Positions 5,964 to 14,121 of a stretch of 22,993 nucleotides of DNA are shown here, in pieces; within the stretch, counting starts at the first letter, position 1; every line of letters starts with the position of its first letter. The DNA is from a virus: IMG/VR virus record IMGVR_UViG_3300021963_000685, positions 1 to 22,993 of that record; one strand, 5' to 3'. The notes below the pieces were generated by a model. The model was given only the letters and a program-made list of their open reading frames with translations, did no database searches and had not been told where the DNA came from. The translations under genes were made by a program, and so were the position numbers.

Positions 5964-7366
5964 TGGCATTTAGACTTAGTTCATTTCTTGGTGGTGCAGC
6001 TAAAGGTGCAACAGACTTAATCGAAGAGAGAGAAAAAGAGAATGCTCTTCAGATTAAAGAGAGTATTAAAAACATGTACCACAACTATGCTGAGTACAGA
6101 AAAGAAACAGATAAGAAGAAAGAAGAGATTAGAGAAACAGTAGGTTCTCTTCGTTCCTTTAAATTTGCTGATGGTCCTTTAGATGAGAAGGAGCTTATTG
6201 CTCTTGCTTCTGATTTACCAACAGCTAAATCTATTGCTGAAGAATTTAGAAAGAATCCTGAGAAGCTTGAAGGGTTGTCTAAGTCATTCATTAAAGCAAC
6301 AGGTAACATACCTGAAGGCATGACCTTCAATGACTATGTTAATCAGTATGGCAAAGTGGCTAAGATGGATGCTACTGAGTTTGAACAAGCTGCTGCTGGT
6401 AAACAAGATGGCTTCTTAAATAAGATGGTGTATGGTAATAATGTAACTAAGATTAGAAACGCTGCTGCTAAGTATGGTGTTAGTGCTGAAGAGTTATACA
6501 ACGTAGGTGCAGCTAAGGGTTCTAAGTCATTTCCAGCACTTCTTGAAGTTGACTATGCTAAGCTTAAAGACAAACCAGACTTTAAGAAAATTGAGTCTGA
6601 TGCACAGGTTGCTATGCTCACTGCTAGACAAACTGGTACAGAAGAAGATCAAGCTAAAGCTGCTGCCAACTTAGGCCACATTACATTCATTAAAGAATAT
6701 GGTGATAAGAAAGATAAGACACAAAACATAATTGAAGCTGATTATGCTAACAAAGTTATCAAGCTACAAAAAGAAGGTAAGCCTAAGGAAGCTGCTGAAA
6801 TGGAAGCTGAGCTTAAAAGATGGCAGAAGCTTGTGGCTAATCCTGCTACGGCTGCTAAGACAGATGCTGATAAGATTTCTCAGGCCAACCTAATTACTGC
6901 TGCATCTAGAACAATGGTGTCTACGATGTCTAACTACCTACCACCCGGTAGCTTCATTACAACGTCTAATTCAGATGGTACAACTAACATTGAAGTTAAA
7001 GACTTGGCCTCCTCAGACAAGGCAGCTAAAGGCTACGTTGCTGGTAGAGAAGTGCTGATTAAAGAGATGACTACCAACGGCAAGCCTAGATCTGAGATGC
7101 ATAAGAATGCTTTGTTATCTGCTGGTGTTCAGTTTGATAAAGATGGTAATGCTGTTAATCCTAAGATTCAGTATGGTGGTGAAGCACCTGCTCCAGCGGC
7201 AGCAGCAACACAAACACCAAGACCAAGGGGTGGTCCTATGGCTAGGCCAACAGCACCAGTGGATACAGCTAAGGCAAGATCAGAAGCTAATGCAGCCATT
7301 GCTAATGGGGCAGATAGAGCAGCAGTGGCTGCACGTTTTAAACAACAGACAGGACAGGATCTCTAA
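5963..7366 (+). CDS. Helical internal-virion-type protein (467 aa)
   Basis: The N-terminus LSSFLGGAAKGATDLIEERE is a short Gly-rich amphipathic helix leading into a highly charged coiled coil (20-60). Several hundred residues of mostly helical sequence without catalytic motifs follow. A Pro/Ala linker (about 405-430, APAPAAAATQTPRPRGGPMA) and a compact C-terminal helix-turn-helix-like tail (ANAAIANGADRAAVAARF) end the protein. The start overlaps the previous stop (TAATG) and the next ATG follows its stop directly. Size, helicity and position between two larger helical proteins suggest an ejected internal core protein, analogous in role to T7 gp14-gp16. There is no detectable motif for peptidoglycan cleavage. 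Confidence 0.8.
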   Translation: MAFRLSSFLGGAAKGATDLIEEREKENALQIKESIKNMYHNYAEYRKETDKKKEEIRETVGSLRSFKFADGPLDEKELIALASDLPTAKSIAEEFRKNPEKLEGLSKSFIKATGNIPEGMTFNDYVNQYGKVAKMDATEFEQAAAGKQDGFLNKMVYGNNVTKIRNAAAKYGVSAEELYNVGAAKGSKSFPALLEVDYAKLKDKPDFKKIESDAQVAMLTARQTGTEEDQAKAAANLGHITFIKEYGDKKDKTQNIIEADYANKVIKLQKEGKPKEAAEMEAELKRWQKLVANPATAAKTDADKISQANLITAASRTMVSTMSNYLPPGSFITTSNSDGTTNIEVKDLASSDKAAKGYVAGREVLIKEMTTNGKPRSEMHKNALLSAGVQFDKDGNAVNPKIQYGGEAPAPAAAATQTPRPRGGPMARPTAPVDTAKARSEANAAIANGADRAAVAARFKQQTGQDL

Positions 7367-10300
7367 ATGGGAATGTTTGATGACTTAATCCCCACTAAAA
7401 CTAGTGGTGGTATGTTTGATGATTTAATTCCAACAAAGCTTACGCCTCAGCAAATGGAGGCTAAGGTTGTTCAGCCTCCCACAGAAGCTGAGCTTAAGGA
7501 TGCAGAGAAACCTGCCATCATCACCAAACAACTCATGCCTAGACAGGCTAAGATTGAGGAAGCAAAAAAGAAAAGCTTAGAAACCACCATTCCTTTTGAA
7601 GACCTGTATAAAAATCCAGAACTGTTTGGTGTTATTAAAGACTACATGAAAGTTAGTCGTAATGTTGTTCCTGAGAAGGGTCAATCAGACGAAGACTTTG
7701 TTAAGAAGTACATGGCAACAATGAGGGATATTGAATTCAATACCTTCACTGGTGCTCTTCCTGAACTAAACAGAATCCGTAATGCTAAGCCTGAAGATGC
7801 TCAGACATTGGGACTGGGTAGAGAACTGTATAAACAAACACGAAGCGTATTCCAACCCGGTGGTCAAGGCTATGGCAGTGCTGATGCTTTAGTTCCTTAT
7901 TGGAATGCAATGGCATCTATTGCTACAGACCCATTAAACTATGTTGGGTTTGTTGGAGGTAAGATTGGTGGACAGGTTGTTAAATTAACTGCTGCTCAAG
8001 AAGCTGCACAGCTTGCTCTTGGAGCTGCTTCTAAAGGTAAGCTTGCTTCCATCCTCACACCAACTAAAGGCAAAGTAGTTGCTGGAGTTGCTGGTTTAGA
8101 AGCTGCATCAGGAGCAGGTCAAAGTGTTGTTAGCCAACGCTTAGATCAAGAAGTTGCTAAGAGTATTGGTCAAGAGCCGGAAGAACTCAGCACAACACAG
8201 ATAGCTGTTAGCGGAATTATCAGTGGACTCTTTGGTGGGTTAGAGGCTAAAGCTGCTATGACTAAGTTTGGTAAGACTGGTAAAGAACAGCTTGCTGACT
8301 TACTTAAGAAGTCTAAAGAGAAAACACCAACAGATCCAACTGCTCCACCCACTAAGGTAGAGACAGCTTTGTTATCTCCTGTTGATGAGAACATGGACCT
8401 ACTTGCTGAAGAGTTTATGAAGCAAGAGGGTGCTAAGGTATTAGATCAAATCTCTCCTGCTGCTGCTTTGGTAGAGCCAGCTATCCGTAGAGACTTATCA
8501 CAGAGAGCTATTCGTGTGGCTTTGAATGTGATTGAGAATGATCCTACCTACAAGGTTAAAGCAGGACAGAAGACCAGTACAGCTATTGCTGAAGTGTTCT
8601 CTGCTATGGACCAAGGTCTTATTGATGACACCCTGTTAGAGCAAGCCATTAGAAAAGAAGGACTGAGTCCTGAACAGTTTGCCCAAGCTAACAGAGTGAC
8701 AGTGACACAAGCTGCTCAGATTATGCAGCAATACTCTACGGCTTCTAAGGCTTTGAATCGTCTGCGTCAAATTGATCCAGATGTTGCTAAGCAAGTGGAT
8801 GCTTTGTATGGTGCGCCTGATGAATATACATCCACCCTTGGCTACTTAGGTGGTGCATTCAACCGCCTTGAAAGAGAAAGTAAAGCCCTCATCGTCAGCG
8901 GTATTGGCACTACTGTTCGTAACATTATGGGCAGTGGTATTGGTTTGACATTCAACTCAGCAGCTTCTGTTATTGAAGGCTCGTTGATGACCATAGGAAA
9001 GACACTAGCACCAGAAGCTAAAGGTGCTAGACTTAACACACTGAAGACAAGCATTGGTGACACCATTGAGAATGCCTTTGGTACATGGGGCTACTTGCGT
9101 AAGAATGATTTAGCCTCTGAAGTAACTGATGAGTTGCTCAAACATAACCCATCCATTAGAAGCCACATCCTTTCTGCTATGCAAGAGAGTGATACAGACC
9201 TGTCTAAGGTGGCTCGTATGGCTAATGCTCTTAATGTGGCACAGGATGCTTTCTTTAGGAAGGCCATCTTTGCTAACTCAGTGGAGAAGAAGCTTAAGGG
9301 TGTTGGCTTAGATATGTATGAGCTAATAGCTGATGGTAAAGTTATCCCTGCTGACATCCTTAAAGAAGCAGCAGATGAAACATTAAAAGCTACCTTCTCT
9401 TACACACCTAAAATACCTAAGGGTGGTATTAAGACATTCGAAGGTGGTGCTGAGGCGATGGGTAACTACTTTGTTAAAGCAGCAGAGGTTCCCGGTGGTA
9501 GCTTGTTTGTTACCTTCCCTCGCTTCATGACCAATGCCATTGCATTCCAATATCGTTATAGCCCATTGGGTGGTATTGCTGGAGCAGAAGACATTCTTAG
9601 AGGTTCTAAGATGTTAGCCAATGGTGATGAGACAGGTGCTGCTCTCATCAGAAAAGGTCAAGAGAACACAGCTAAGGGTATTGTAGGTACATCAGCTTTG
9701 CTTGCTGCCATTGACTATCGTGAGAACAATCAGGATGTTGAGTGGAACATGTGGAAAAGAGGTGATGGTACTACAGTGGACATGCGTGGCATCTTCCCAA
9801 TTGGTCCTTTGTTAGCTATGGCTGATGTATCAGTGAAGCAAAAGCGTGGCTTGTCTGCTAAGACTGGTGATGCCTTTGAAGCTGTCATTGGTATGAAGAT
9901 GCCAGCAGGTACACAGAACCAATTCATGGACCAACTCATCTCTGCTCTTTCTTCAGAGAGGGATGTAGAGAAGTGGGCTGATAAGATGGGTAAAGTGATT
10001 GGTGATTTTGGTGCTAGGTTTGTATCACCCTTCATCGTCAAAGACATCTTCAACCTTGTTGATTTGATTCGTGAAGGTGGCTCTGTTGCTAGAGATCCTA
10101 ATGTACTTAAATCAGAGAAACCAGCAGATAGAATGTTAGAAGCTGCAGGTAATAGAATTCAATCTAAGCTTCCTGTGTTGAAGGAAGAACTACCTGAAAC
10201 TATCCCCCGTGTTAGACAAGGACCAATATATAAAGAAGGTGAATTCTTTAACAACTTAGTTGGTATTCGTATCACACCAGAGAAGACACCAGAAGAAACT

Positions 10301-12361
10301 GAACTGGTCTACCTTGGTATTGAAACATACAAACTGTTTGGTCAACCATCAGGTGATAAAGAATATGACAGGGCTTATGTAGAAGAAGCTAATCCATTAG
10401 TGATTGCTACCATTCAAAGAGCAATGCTCAGTCCTCGCTATCAATCCTTACCTGAGATTGAACAGAAACAAGCCATTGAGAATGTAGTTAAGAACATTCT
10501 TCCAGTGGCTAGACAGCTCACTGATGCTAAGTTTATGCAGGAAGATTTAAATCGTGTGTACAAGATGAAGTTTAACAAACTCACTGAAGACACACGCAAG
10601 ATTATTAATAATAGATATGCTGCTGAGAATAATGGTAAGACATTAGAAGAAACCAATGACTACATGAGAGTACCTGAGTATGCTGCTAAGATTAAAGATC
10701 TTCAGTTTGCTAAGGGTGGATTTCTTGCTGGAAAGATTGCCACAGCAGGAGCTAAAGCTGCTACTACAGGAGGCACTGAGGGAATGCTTAACCTTATTAG
10801 AAAGGTTAAAAATCCTGAAGCTATTGTTGCCAATGAAATTAACAATGTTGTTGAAGATGCTTTAAATAAAGCAGACTTAACAACTAAAGCAATTCCTACT
10901 AAGCCTGTTGCTAAAGCTAAGAGCACACCTCCAGTAGAAGAGGCTGCTCCAATTGCTAAGCAAATGGAAGAAGCCATCCCTGAAGCTGTGCCAACAAAGA
11001 TTGAAGAGCCACTGCCTGAGATTAAAACAGAATTGCCACCACCAGAGCCTTCTATCTACACTACACCCATTGCCACTACAAATTTAAATAAACCTGCCTT
11101 TGGTTTTGATGAAGAGACTAGGAAGTCTACACTGTCTAGTATTAAAGTGCTTAGACAAGAAGCATTTGCTGCTGTTAAAGATGCTCCTGAGTTTGCGGGT
11201 ATTGACCCAAGTGCTATTGCTGTAGCTCAAGGTGAATATAGAATTAAGACAGGCAGGGAGCTTAATGCTGATAGCCCTACAGATGTTACAGCCTTTGCTG
11301 AGTTTGCTCAGGGGTTCCAAAAGAAACTAGAAGATCTGAGAGAGCAATATAAAGACAAGCCACCAAAGATATTGATTCATGGCACAGAGACAGAGCGAAC
11401 ACCTGCTAAAGTTAAGCGTGGTTTCTATGATCCTCAAACAATGGAAAGTAAGAAACACATGGAACTAGATGTAGGGGCTACATCTTTCACCAGTGATCTA
11501 CGATTGAACTACAGGGATGATGCCTTTGGTGGTCCAGTTGTTAAGAACATTTCTTACACTGAGATTCCATATGCTGACTATATGTTCAGAAGAGTGAACA
11601 TGCCATTATCAGCATACAGTAAGAAGGACATGAACACCATTGCTAGAACCATCACTGGTGATCCAACAGTGGCTAGGCCGCTAAGCCTTCCTCGTAGCTT
11701 AGGCTACAGAGAAACTGAAGATGCTTTTGTGGAGAGTGAAAAACTCAAGATACAAACTGATTTCAATAAAGTTGAAAAACAATATGGCTTAATTGAGCAA
11801 CAAGAAACTAATAGAAAAAGACTGACTAATAAATTATTAGATGTTGTTAACAAGACAGATAAAGATGGTCTTACTTTAATTGATAATATCAGAGCATCCA
11901 CTGAAAAACCTAAAGAGGTTTATGAAACATACACCACCATTAAGGGATTGTTTAAGAATGAGTTTAGACATACAGGTGGCAAGGCTGCTACAAAAGATGG
12001 TAAGCTTCCAGTAACAGACAGCAATCAAACATTTATTAGTGCATTAAATAAACTGGCTAAGACAACCACTGTAGATACTATTGATGCAGTCTCTCTTTCT
12101 TTAGAAAGATCTGGAGCTAAAGATAAAGCACTAGCTTTAAAAGAGCTTAGTAAGAATCTAAAGACAATTCAGACAGTACCAACATATATACCATCAGGTT
12201 CAACACCAGCAGATATAGCTGACATGATTGCTACACAAACTAAAGCCGCTAATAATATTAGAGACTTAATTGGTAATGACTTTAAGATTGTTGATCCAGC
12301 CAACCCTAGTAACACCAAGAGAATTGGCTTAGCTAGGGGTGGCCTCGCAAGCCGTAGGTAA
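7367..12361 (+). CDS. Giant internal virion/ejection protein with C-terminal ART-like region (1664 aa)
   Basis: At 1664 aa this is the largest gene, of the size and place of T7 gp16-type ejected core proteins. Order of parts: a duplicated GMFDDLIPTK motif at residues 2-24; a Lys/Glu-rich spacer; a core (about 60-1110) with the segments ELFGVIKDYM, GSADALVPYWNAMASIATDP and, at 717-723, FPRFMTN followed by the YRYSPLGG segment. I recall the last pattern as conserved in giant proteins of aquatic phages. Then come an FAKGG motif at 1114-1118, a Pro/Glu linker (about 1175-1240), a helical region, a possible ADP-ribosyltransferase-like region (about 1335-1460), and a helical C-terminus ending in LARGGLASRR. 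No lysozyme motif was found. It starts directly after the previous stop; a second in-frame ATG lies 6 nt on. Its end overlaps the convergent gene by 33 bp. Confidence 0.88.
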   Translation: MGMFDDLIPTKTSGGMFDDLIPTKLTPQQMEAKVVQPPTEAELKDAEKPAIITKQLMPRQAKIEEAKKKSLETTIPFEDLYKNPELFGVIKDYMKVSRNVVPEKGQSDEDFVKKYMATMRDIEFNTFTGALPELNRIRNAKPEDAQTLGLGRELYKQTRSVFQPGGQGYGSADALVPYWNAMASIATDPLNYVGFVGGKIGGQVVKLTAAQEAAQLALGAASKGKLASILTPTKGKVVAGVAGLEAASGAGQSVVSQRLDQEVAKSIGQEPEELSTTQIAVSGIISGLFGGLEAKAAMTKFGKTGKEQLADLLKKSKEKTPTDPTAPPTKVETALLSPVDENMDLLAEEFMKQEGAKVLDQISPAAALVEPAIRRDLSQRAIRVALNVIENDPTYKVKAGQKTSTAIAEVFSAMDQGLIDDTLLEQAIRKEGLSPEQFAQANRVTVTQAAQIMQQYSTASKALNRLRQIDPDVAKQVDALYGAPDEYTSTLGYLGGAFNRLERESKALIVSGIGTTVRNIMGSGIGLTFNSAASVIEGSLMTIGKTLAPEAKGARLNTLKTSIGDTIENAFGTWGYLRKNDLASEVTDELLKHNPSIRSHILSAMQESDTDLSKVARMANALNVAQDAFFRKAIFANSVEKKLKGVGLDMYELIADGKVIPADILKEAADETLKATFSYTPKIPKGGIKTFEGGAEAMGNYFVKAAEVPGGSLFVTFPRFMTNAIAFQYRYSPLGGIAGAEDILRGSKMLANGDETGAALIRKGQENTAKGIVGTSALLAAIDYRENNQDVEWNMWKRGDGTTVDMRGIFPIGPLLAMADVSVKQKRGLSAKTGDAFEAVIGMKMPAGTQNQFMDQLISALSSERDVEKWADKMGKVIGDFGARFVSPFIVKDIFNLVDLIREGGSVARDPNVLKSEKPADRMLEAAGNRIQSKLPVLKEELPETIPRVRQGPIYKEGEFFNNLVGIRITPEKTPEETELVYLGIETYKLFGQPSGDKEYDRAYVEEANPLVIATIQRAMLSPRYQSLPEIEQKQAIENVVKNILPVARQLTDAKFMQEDLNRVYKMKFNKLTEDTRKIINNRYAAENNGKTLEETNDYMRVPEYAAKIKDLQFAKGGFLAGKIATAGAKAATTGGTEGMLNLIRKVKNPEAIVANEINNVVEDALNKADLTTKAIPTKPVAKAKSTPPVEEAAPIAKQMEEAIPEAVPTKIEEPLPEIKTELPPPEPSIYTTPIATTNLNKPAFGFDEETRKSTLSSIKVLRQEAFAAVKDAPEFAGIDPSAIAVAQGEYRIKTGRELNADSPTDVTAFAEFAQGFQKKLEDLREQYKDKPPKILIHGTETERTPAKVKRGFYDPQTMESKKHMELDVGATSFTSDLRLNYRDDAFGGPVVKNISYTEIPYADYMFRRVNMPLSAYSKKDMNTIARTITGDPTVARPLSLPRSLGYRETEDAFVESEKLKIQTDFNKVEKQYGLIEQQETNRKRLTNKLLDVVNKTDKDGLTLIDNIRASTEKPKEVYETYTTIKGLFKNEFRHTGGKAATKDGKLPVTDSNQTFISALNKLAKTTTVDTIDAVSLSLERSGAKDKALALKELSKNLKTIQTVPTYIPSGSTPADIADMIATQTKAANNIRDLIGNDFKIVDPANPSNTKRIGLARGGLASRR
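7370..7438 (+). repeat. Tandem GMFDDLIPTK motif with synonymous divergence
   Basis: Residues 2-11 and 15-24 of the giant protein are identical (GMFDDLIPTK), separated by TSG. The two coding copies differ at the third base of six of ten codons and at no other base. An identical peptide with scrambled synonymous sites implies selection on the peptide. Position suggests a docking or packaging tag at the N-terminus. Confidence 0.9.
11369..11746 (+). other. Possible ADP-ribosyltransferase-like region in the giant protein
   Basis: Residues about 1335-1460 contain, in order, LIHGTET (His1338), then GFYDP, then GATSFTSD (Ser1373-Asp1377), then IPYADYMF, and finally YRETEDAFVESEKLKI with Glu1449, Glu1451 and Glu1456. 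A His-Gly-Thr strand, a later Ser/Thr-rich strand and a C-terminal Glu before a short strand is the order of the conserved elements in ADP-ribosyltransferase folds. T4 Alt is a precedent for an ART carried in a virion. This is a motif-level inference without a structure search. A structural domain with chance similarity remains possible. Confidence 0.4.
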
Positions 12362-12787
12362 TACAACATAAGATAGTCTATCAAGAGGAACCTTGTAAAA
12401 GAGTTCTCCTTGGTAGACATATTTATTTCTAGACTCTTTAACTTCTGAAGCTAACACAGCAGCAGCTTCACAATGGAACAAGGCTGTTCCATCCTTATTA
12501 ACAGAAAAGAAGTATGTTAACATGTCCTGTGTTAGAAGCTTCTTTTTTCTGTTAGGTACATTCAAATCTTCATAGGGAAACTCTACAGTTTTCCATGACA
12601 GTCTGACTTCTACCTCAGCATACCCTACTAACAAGTCATCTTTATACAGATGCAAATCAATACCATACCTATCGGGATTATCTCTAGCTTCCATACCCCA
12701 AAAAGAAGAGACATAGTCTTTAACTACATCTCTTCCAAACTTGTCGTAGGTGTCGTGGAGTTCTTTATCAAACCGCTTGGTAGCCAT
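12329..12787 (-). CDS. Possible PD-(D/E)XK-like protein (152 aa)
   Basis: The start chosen is ATG at 12787; the frame is open further upstream (to 12913), but that part overlaps the RMF-like gene. The core reads RYGIDLHLYKDDLLVGYAEV followed by EVRLSW, then EFPYEDLNVPNRKKKLL. An acidic residue (Asp44) followed about 14 residues on by Glu58-Val-Glu60-Val-Arg62 in a beta strand, then an Arg-Lys-Lys cluster (80-83), resembles the PD-(D/E)XK nuclease core, here with Glu/Arg in place of the usual Lys. I recall similar proteins in aquatic phages. Activity is unproven. It is the last gene of the leftward arm, overlaps the RMF-like gene by 20 nt, and overlaps the convergent giant gene by 33 nt. Confidence 0.75.
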   Translation of the reverse strand: MATKRFDKELHDTYDKFGRDVVKDYVSSFWGMEARDNPDRYGIDLHLYKDDLLVGYAEVEVRLSWKTVEFPYEDLNVPNRKKKLLTQDMLTYFFSVNKDGTALFHCEAAAVLASEVKESRNKYVYQGELFYKVPLDRLSYVVLPTACEATPS

Positions 12788-12956
12788 TGAGTCTTTCAAT
12801 GTTATCAAAGTAGCCACGATCAAATCCTCGTTGCCACTCTTTACCTGCCACAGATGATGGTTCATATTGATTGACCAACCATCCATGTCTGAAAGCTTTA
12901 TAGCCCTGTTCAAATTGAATACGCAATGGTGCAGATCGTTCAGACTTGACTTGCAT
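12768..12956 (-). CDS. Ribosome modulation factor (RMF)-like protein (62 aa)
   Basis: The ATG at 12956 has a strong Shine-Dalgarno AGGGGA 5 nt upstream, formed within the end of the preceding gene; longer in-frame starts are less likely. The body FEQGYKAFRHGWLVNQY, then KEWQRGFDRGYFDN, matches the layout of bacterial RMF. That family has an RGYxAGxxG-type segment, a polar Pro/Tyr middle, and a W-x-x-G-[WF] segment near the C-terminus. E. coli RMF is 55 aa. RMF binds 30S ribosomes near the anti-Shine-Dalgarno and drives 100S dimer formation. A phage copy beside the nucleotide genes could alter host translation, but this is inferred from a short alignment by eye. The basic, aromatic composition fits rRNA binding. 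Confidence 0.7.
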   Translation of the reverse strand: MQVKSERSAPLRIQFEQGYKAFRHGWLVNQYEPSSVAGKEWQRGFDRGYFDNIERLNGYQAV

Positions 12957-12957
12957 G

Positions 12958-13164
12958 TTATTCCCCTGTAGGTTTATCGCCTTTAATGAGTTCACCAATC
13001 TCTTCAAACTCACCAATATAGATACTAAGAAAAGGCAACTTAAGTAGTATACCACTATAAGAGAACAATTTATCTTGTGGTCCACCATCATCTATGATGT
13101 GACAGATGGTGTCATTAAACTCAATATCTAGCCCAATGCCCTGCCTTAGTTCTACAACTATCAT
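12958..13164 (-). CDS. Hypothetical protein downstream of NrdB (68 aa)
   Basis: The ATG overlaps the nrdB stop (ATGA), so it is probably coupled to it. The sequence is mixed alpha/beta with hydrophobic strands (MIVVELRQGIGLDIEF; LLKLPFLSIYIGEF) and an acidic-basic tail. It has no Cys pair, TM or known motif, and nothing that would make it a glutaredoxin or thioredoxin. It ends 1 nt before the RMF-like ATG. I do not recognise a family. Confidence 0.65.
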   Translation of the reverse strand: MIVVELRQGIGLDIEFNDTICHIIDDGGPQDKLFSYSGILLKLPFLSIYIGEFEEIGELIKGDKPTGE

Positions 13165-14120
13165 GCAGCTTTACCCCATACATCATCCCAAGTACCAGTG
13201 GTAGCACCCTTGCTGTAGTCTGTTACACGCTGCTCAAAGAAGTTGGTGTGGCTAACACCAAGCATACCATCCACCCAAGGCAGAGGGTTCTTCTTAATCT
13301 TATAGATGCCTTTCATCCCCATAGAGATGAGTCTACGATCTGCAATGTAGCGGATGTATTGCTTCACTTCTTCTTTCGTAAGCTTCTCGACCTCGACCAT
13401 CGAAAAAGCCAGATCCACAAACTGATCCTCCAGACCCACCATTTGATCTGCAATTTCCTTGATGCGGTCCGAAGTCGTTTCATCCTGATGGTGCTTAACA
13501 TACTCACGATAAACCTTAATCATACCTTCAGCATGCTGAGTCTCATCCACTATGGACCAAGCAATGATCTGACCTAGTCCTTTAAGCTTACCATTCCTTG
13601 CAAAATTAAGCAACATAACAAAGCTAGAGAATAGCTGCATGCCCTCACCAAAGGCAGAGATGGCAGCAATCTTCTCAGCCATTGGTGCTGCACTAAGATT
13701 GTTAATGTAGTCATGCTTCTGCACCATCTCTCCATACTGTAGGAATTCATTGTATGTAGACTCAGGTAAACCTAAGGTTTCAATGAGGTGGGCGTATGCT
13801 GCTACATGCAGGGCTTCCCTACTGGCAAAGCCACTCATCATCATCCTTACCTCAGGCTGTTTGAATATAGGAATGTAGTGGTCATGATAACCACTGCCAA
13901 TGTCCAAGTCACCTTGTACAAAGAAGCGCAAGATCTTTGTTAGAAACTCCTGCTCATGGCTGCTTAGTTTCTTGTAGTCTTTAACATCCTCAGACATAGG
14001 CACTTCAGTATGAAGCCAATGGCTCTGCTCATGTTGCAGCCAAGCATCATAAGCCCAAGGATATTTAAAGGGTTTGAATGTTGTACGCTCTTGCGTGATG
14101 TCTGTCTTAGTCTTTACCAT
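13161..14120 (-). CDS. nrdB: Ribonucleotide reductase class I small subunit (319 aa)
   Basis: The beta subunit houses the dimetal site and the radical used by NrdA to reduce ribonucleotides to deoxyribonucleotides. Numbering from the ATG at 14120 (GAAGG 5 nt upstream), the six metal ligands are Asp71, Glu102, His105, Glu159, Glu193 and His196. Tyr109 sits four residues after the first His, the place of the radical Tyr122 in E. coli NrdB. The Asp71-Glu102 spacing of 31 is the same as in E. coli, so the enzyme looks intact. An alternative GTG at 14132 would add four residues and overlap nrdA. The C-terminus (GTWDDVWGKAA) differs from the E. coli tail, as expected if it matches only its own NrdA. 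The stop overlaps the next start. Confidence 0.96.
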   Translation of the reverse strand: MVKTKTDITQERTTFKPFKYPWAYDAWLQHEQSHWLHTEVPMSEDVKDYKKLSSHEQEFLTKILRFFVQGDLDIGSGYHDHYIPIFKQPEVRMMMSGFASREALHVAAYAHLIETLGLPESTYNEFLQYGEMVQKHDYINNLSAAPMAEKIAAISAFGEGMQLFSSFVMLLNFARNGKLKGLGQIIAWSIVDETQHAEGMIKVYREYVKHHQDETTSDRIKEIADQMVGLEDQFVDLAFSMVEVEKLTKEEVKQYIRYIADRRLISMGMKGIYKIKKNPLPWVDGMLGVSHTNFFEQRVTDYSKGATTGTWDDVWGKAA

Positions 14121-14121
14121 A

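Noticed and set aside
8842-9357. Minus-strand ORFs of 74 and 88 codons inside the giant gene
   Set aside because: The proteins are composition shadows of the Ala/Gly-rich coding strand, with no Shine-Dalgarno or recognisable domain.
13248-13577. Plus-strand ORF of 109 codons inside nrdB
   Set aside because: It is antisense to a fully motif-supported RNR subunit; a His/Leu-rich product without a family.
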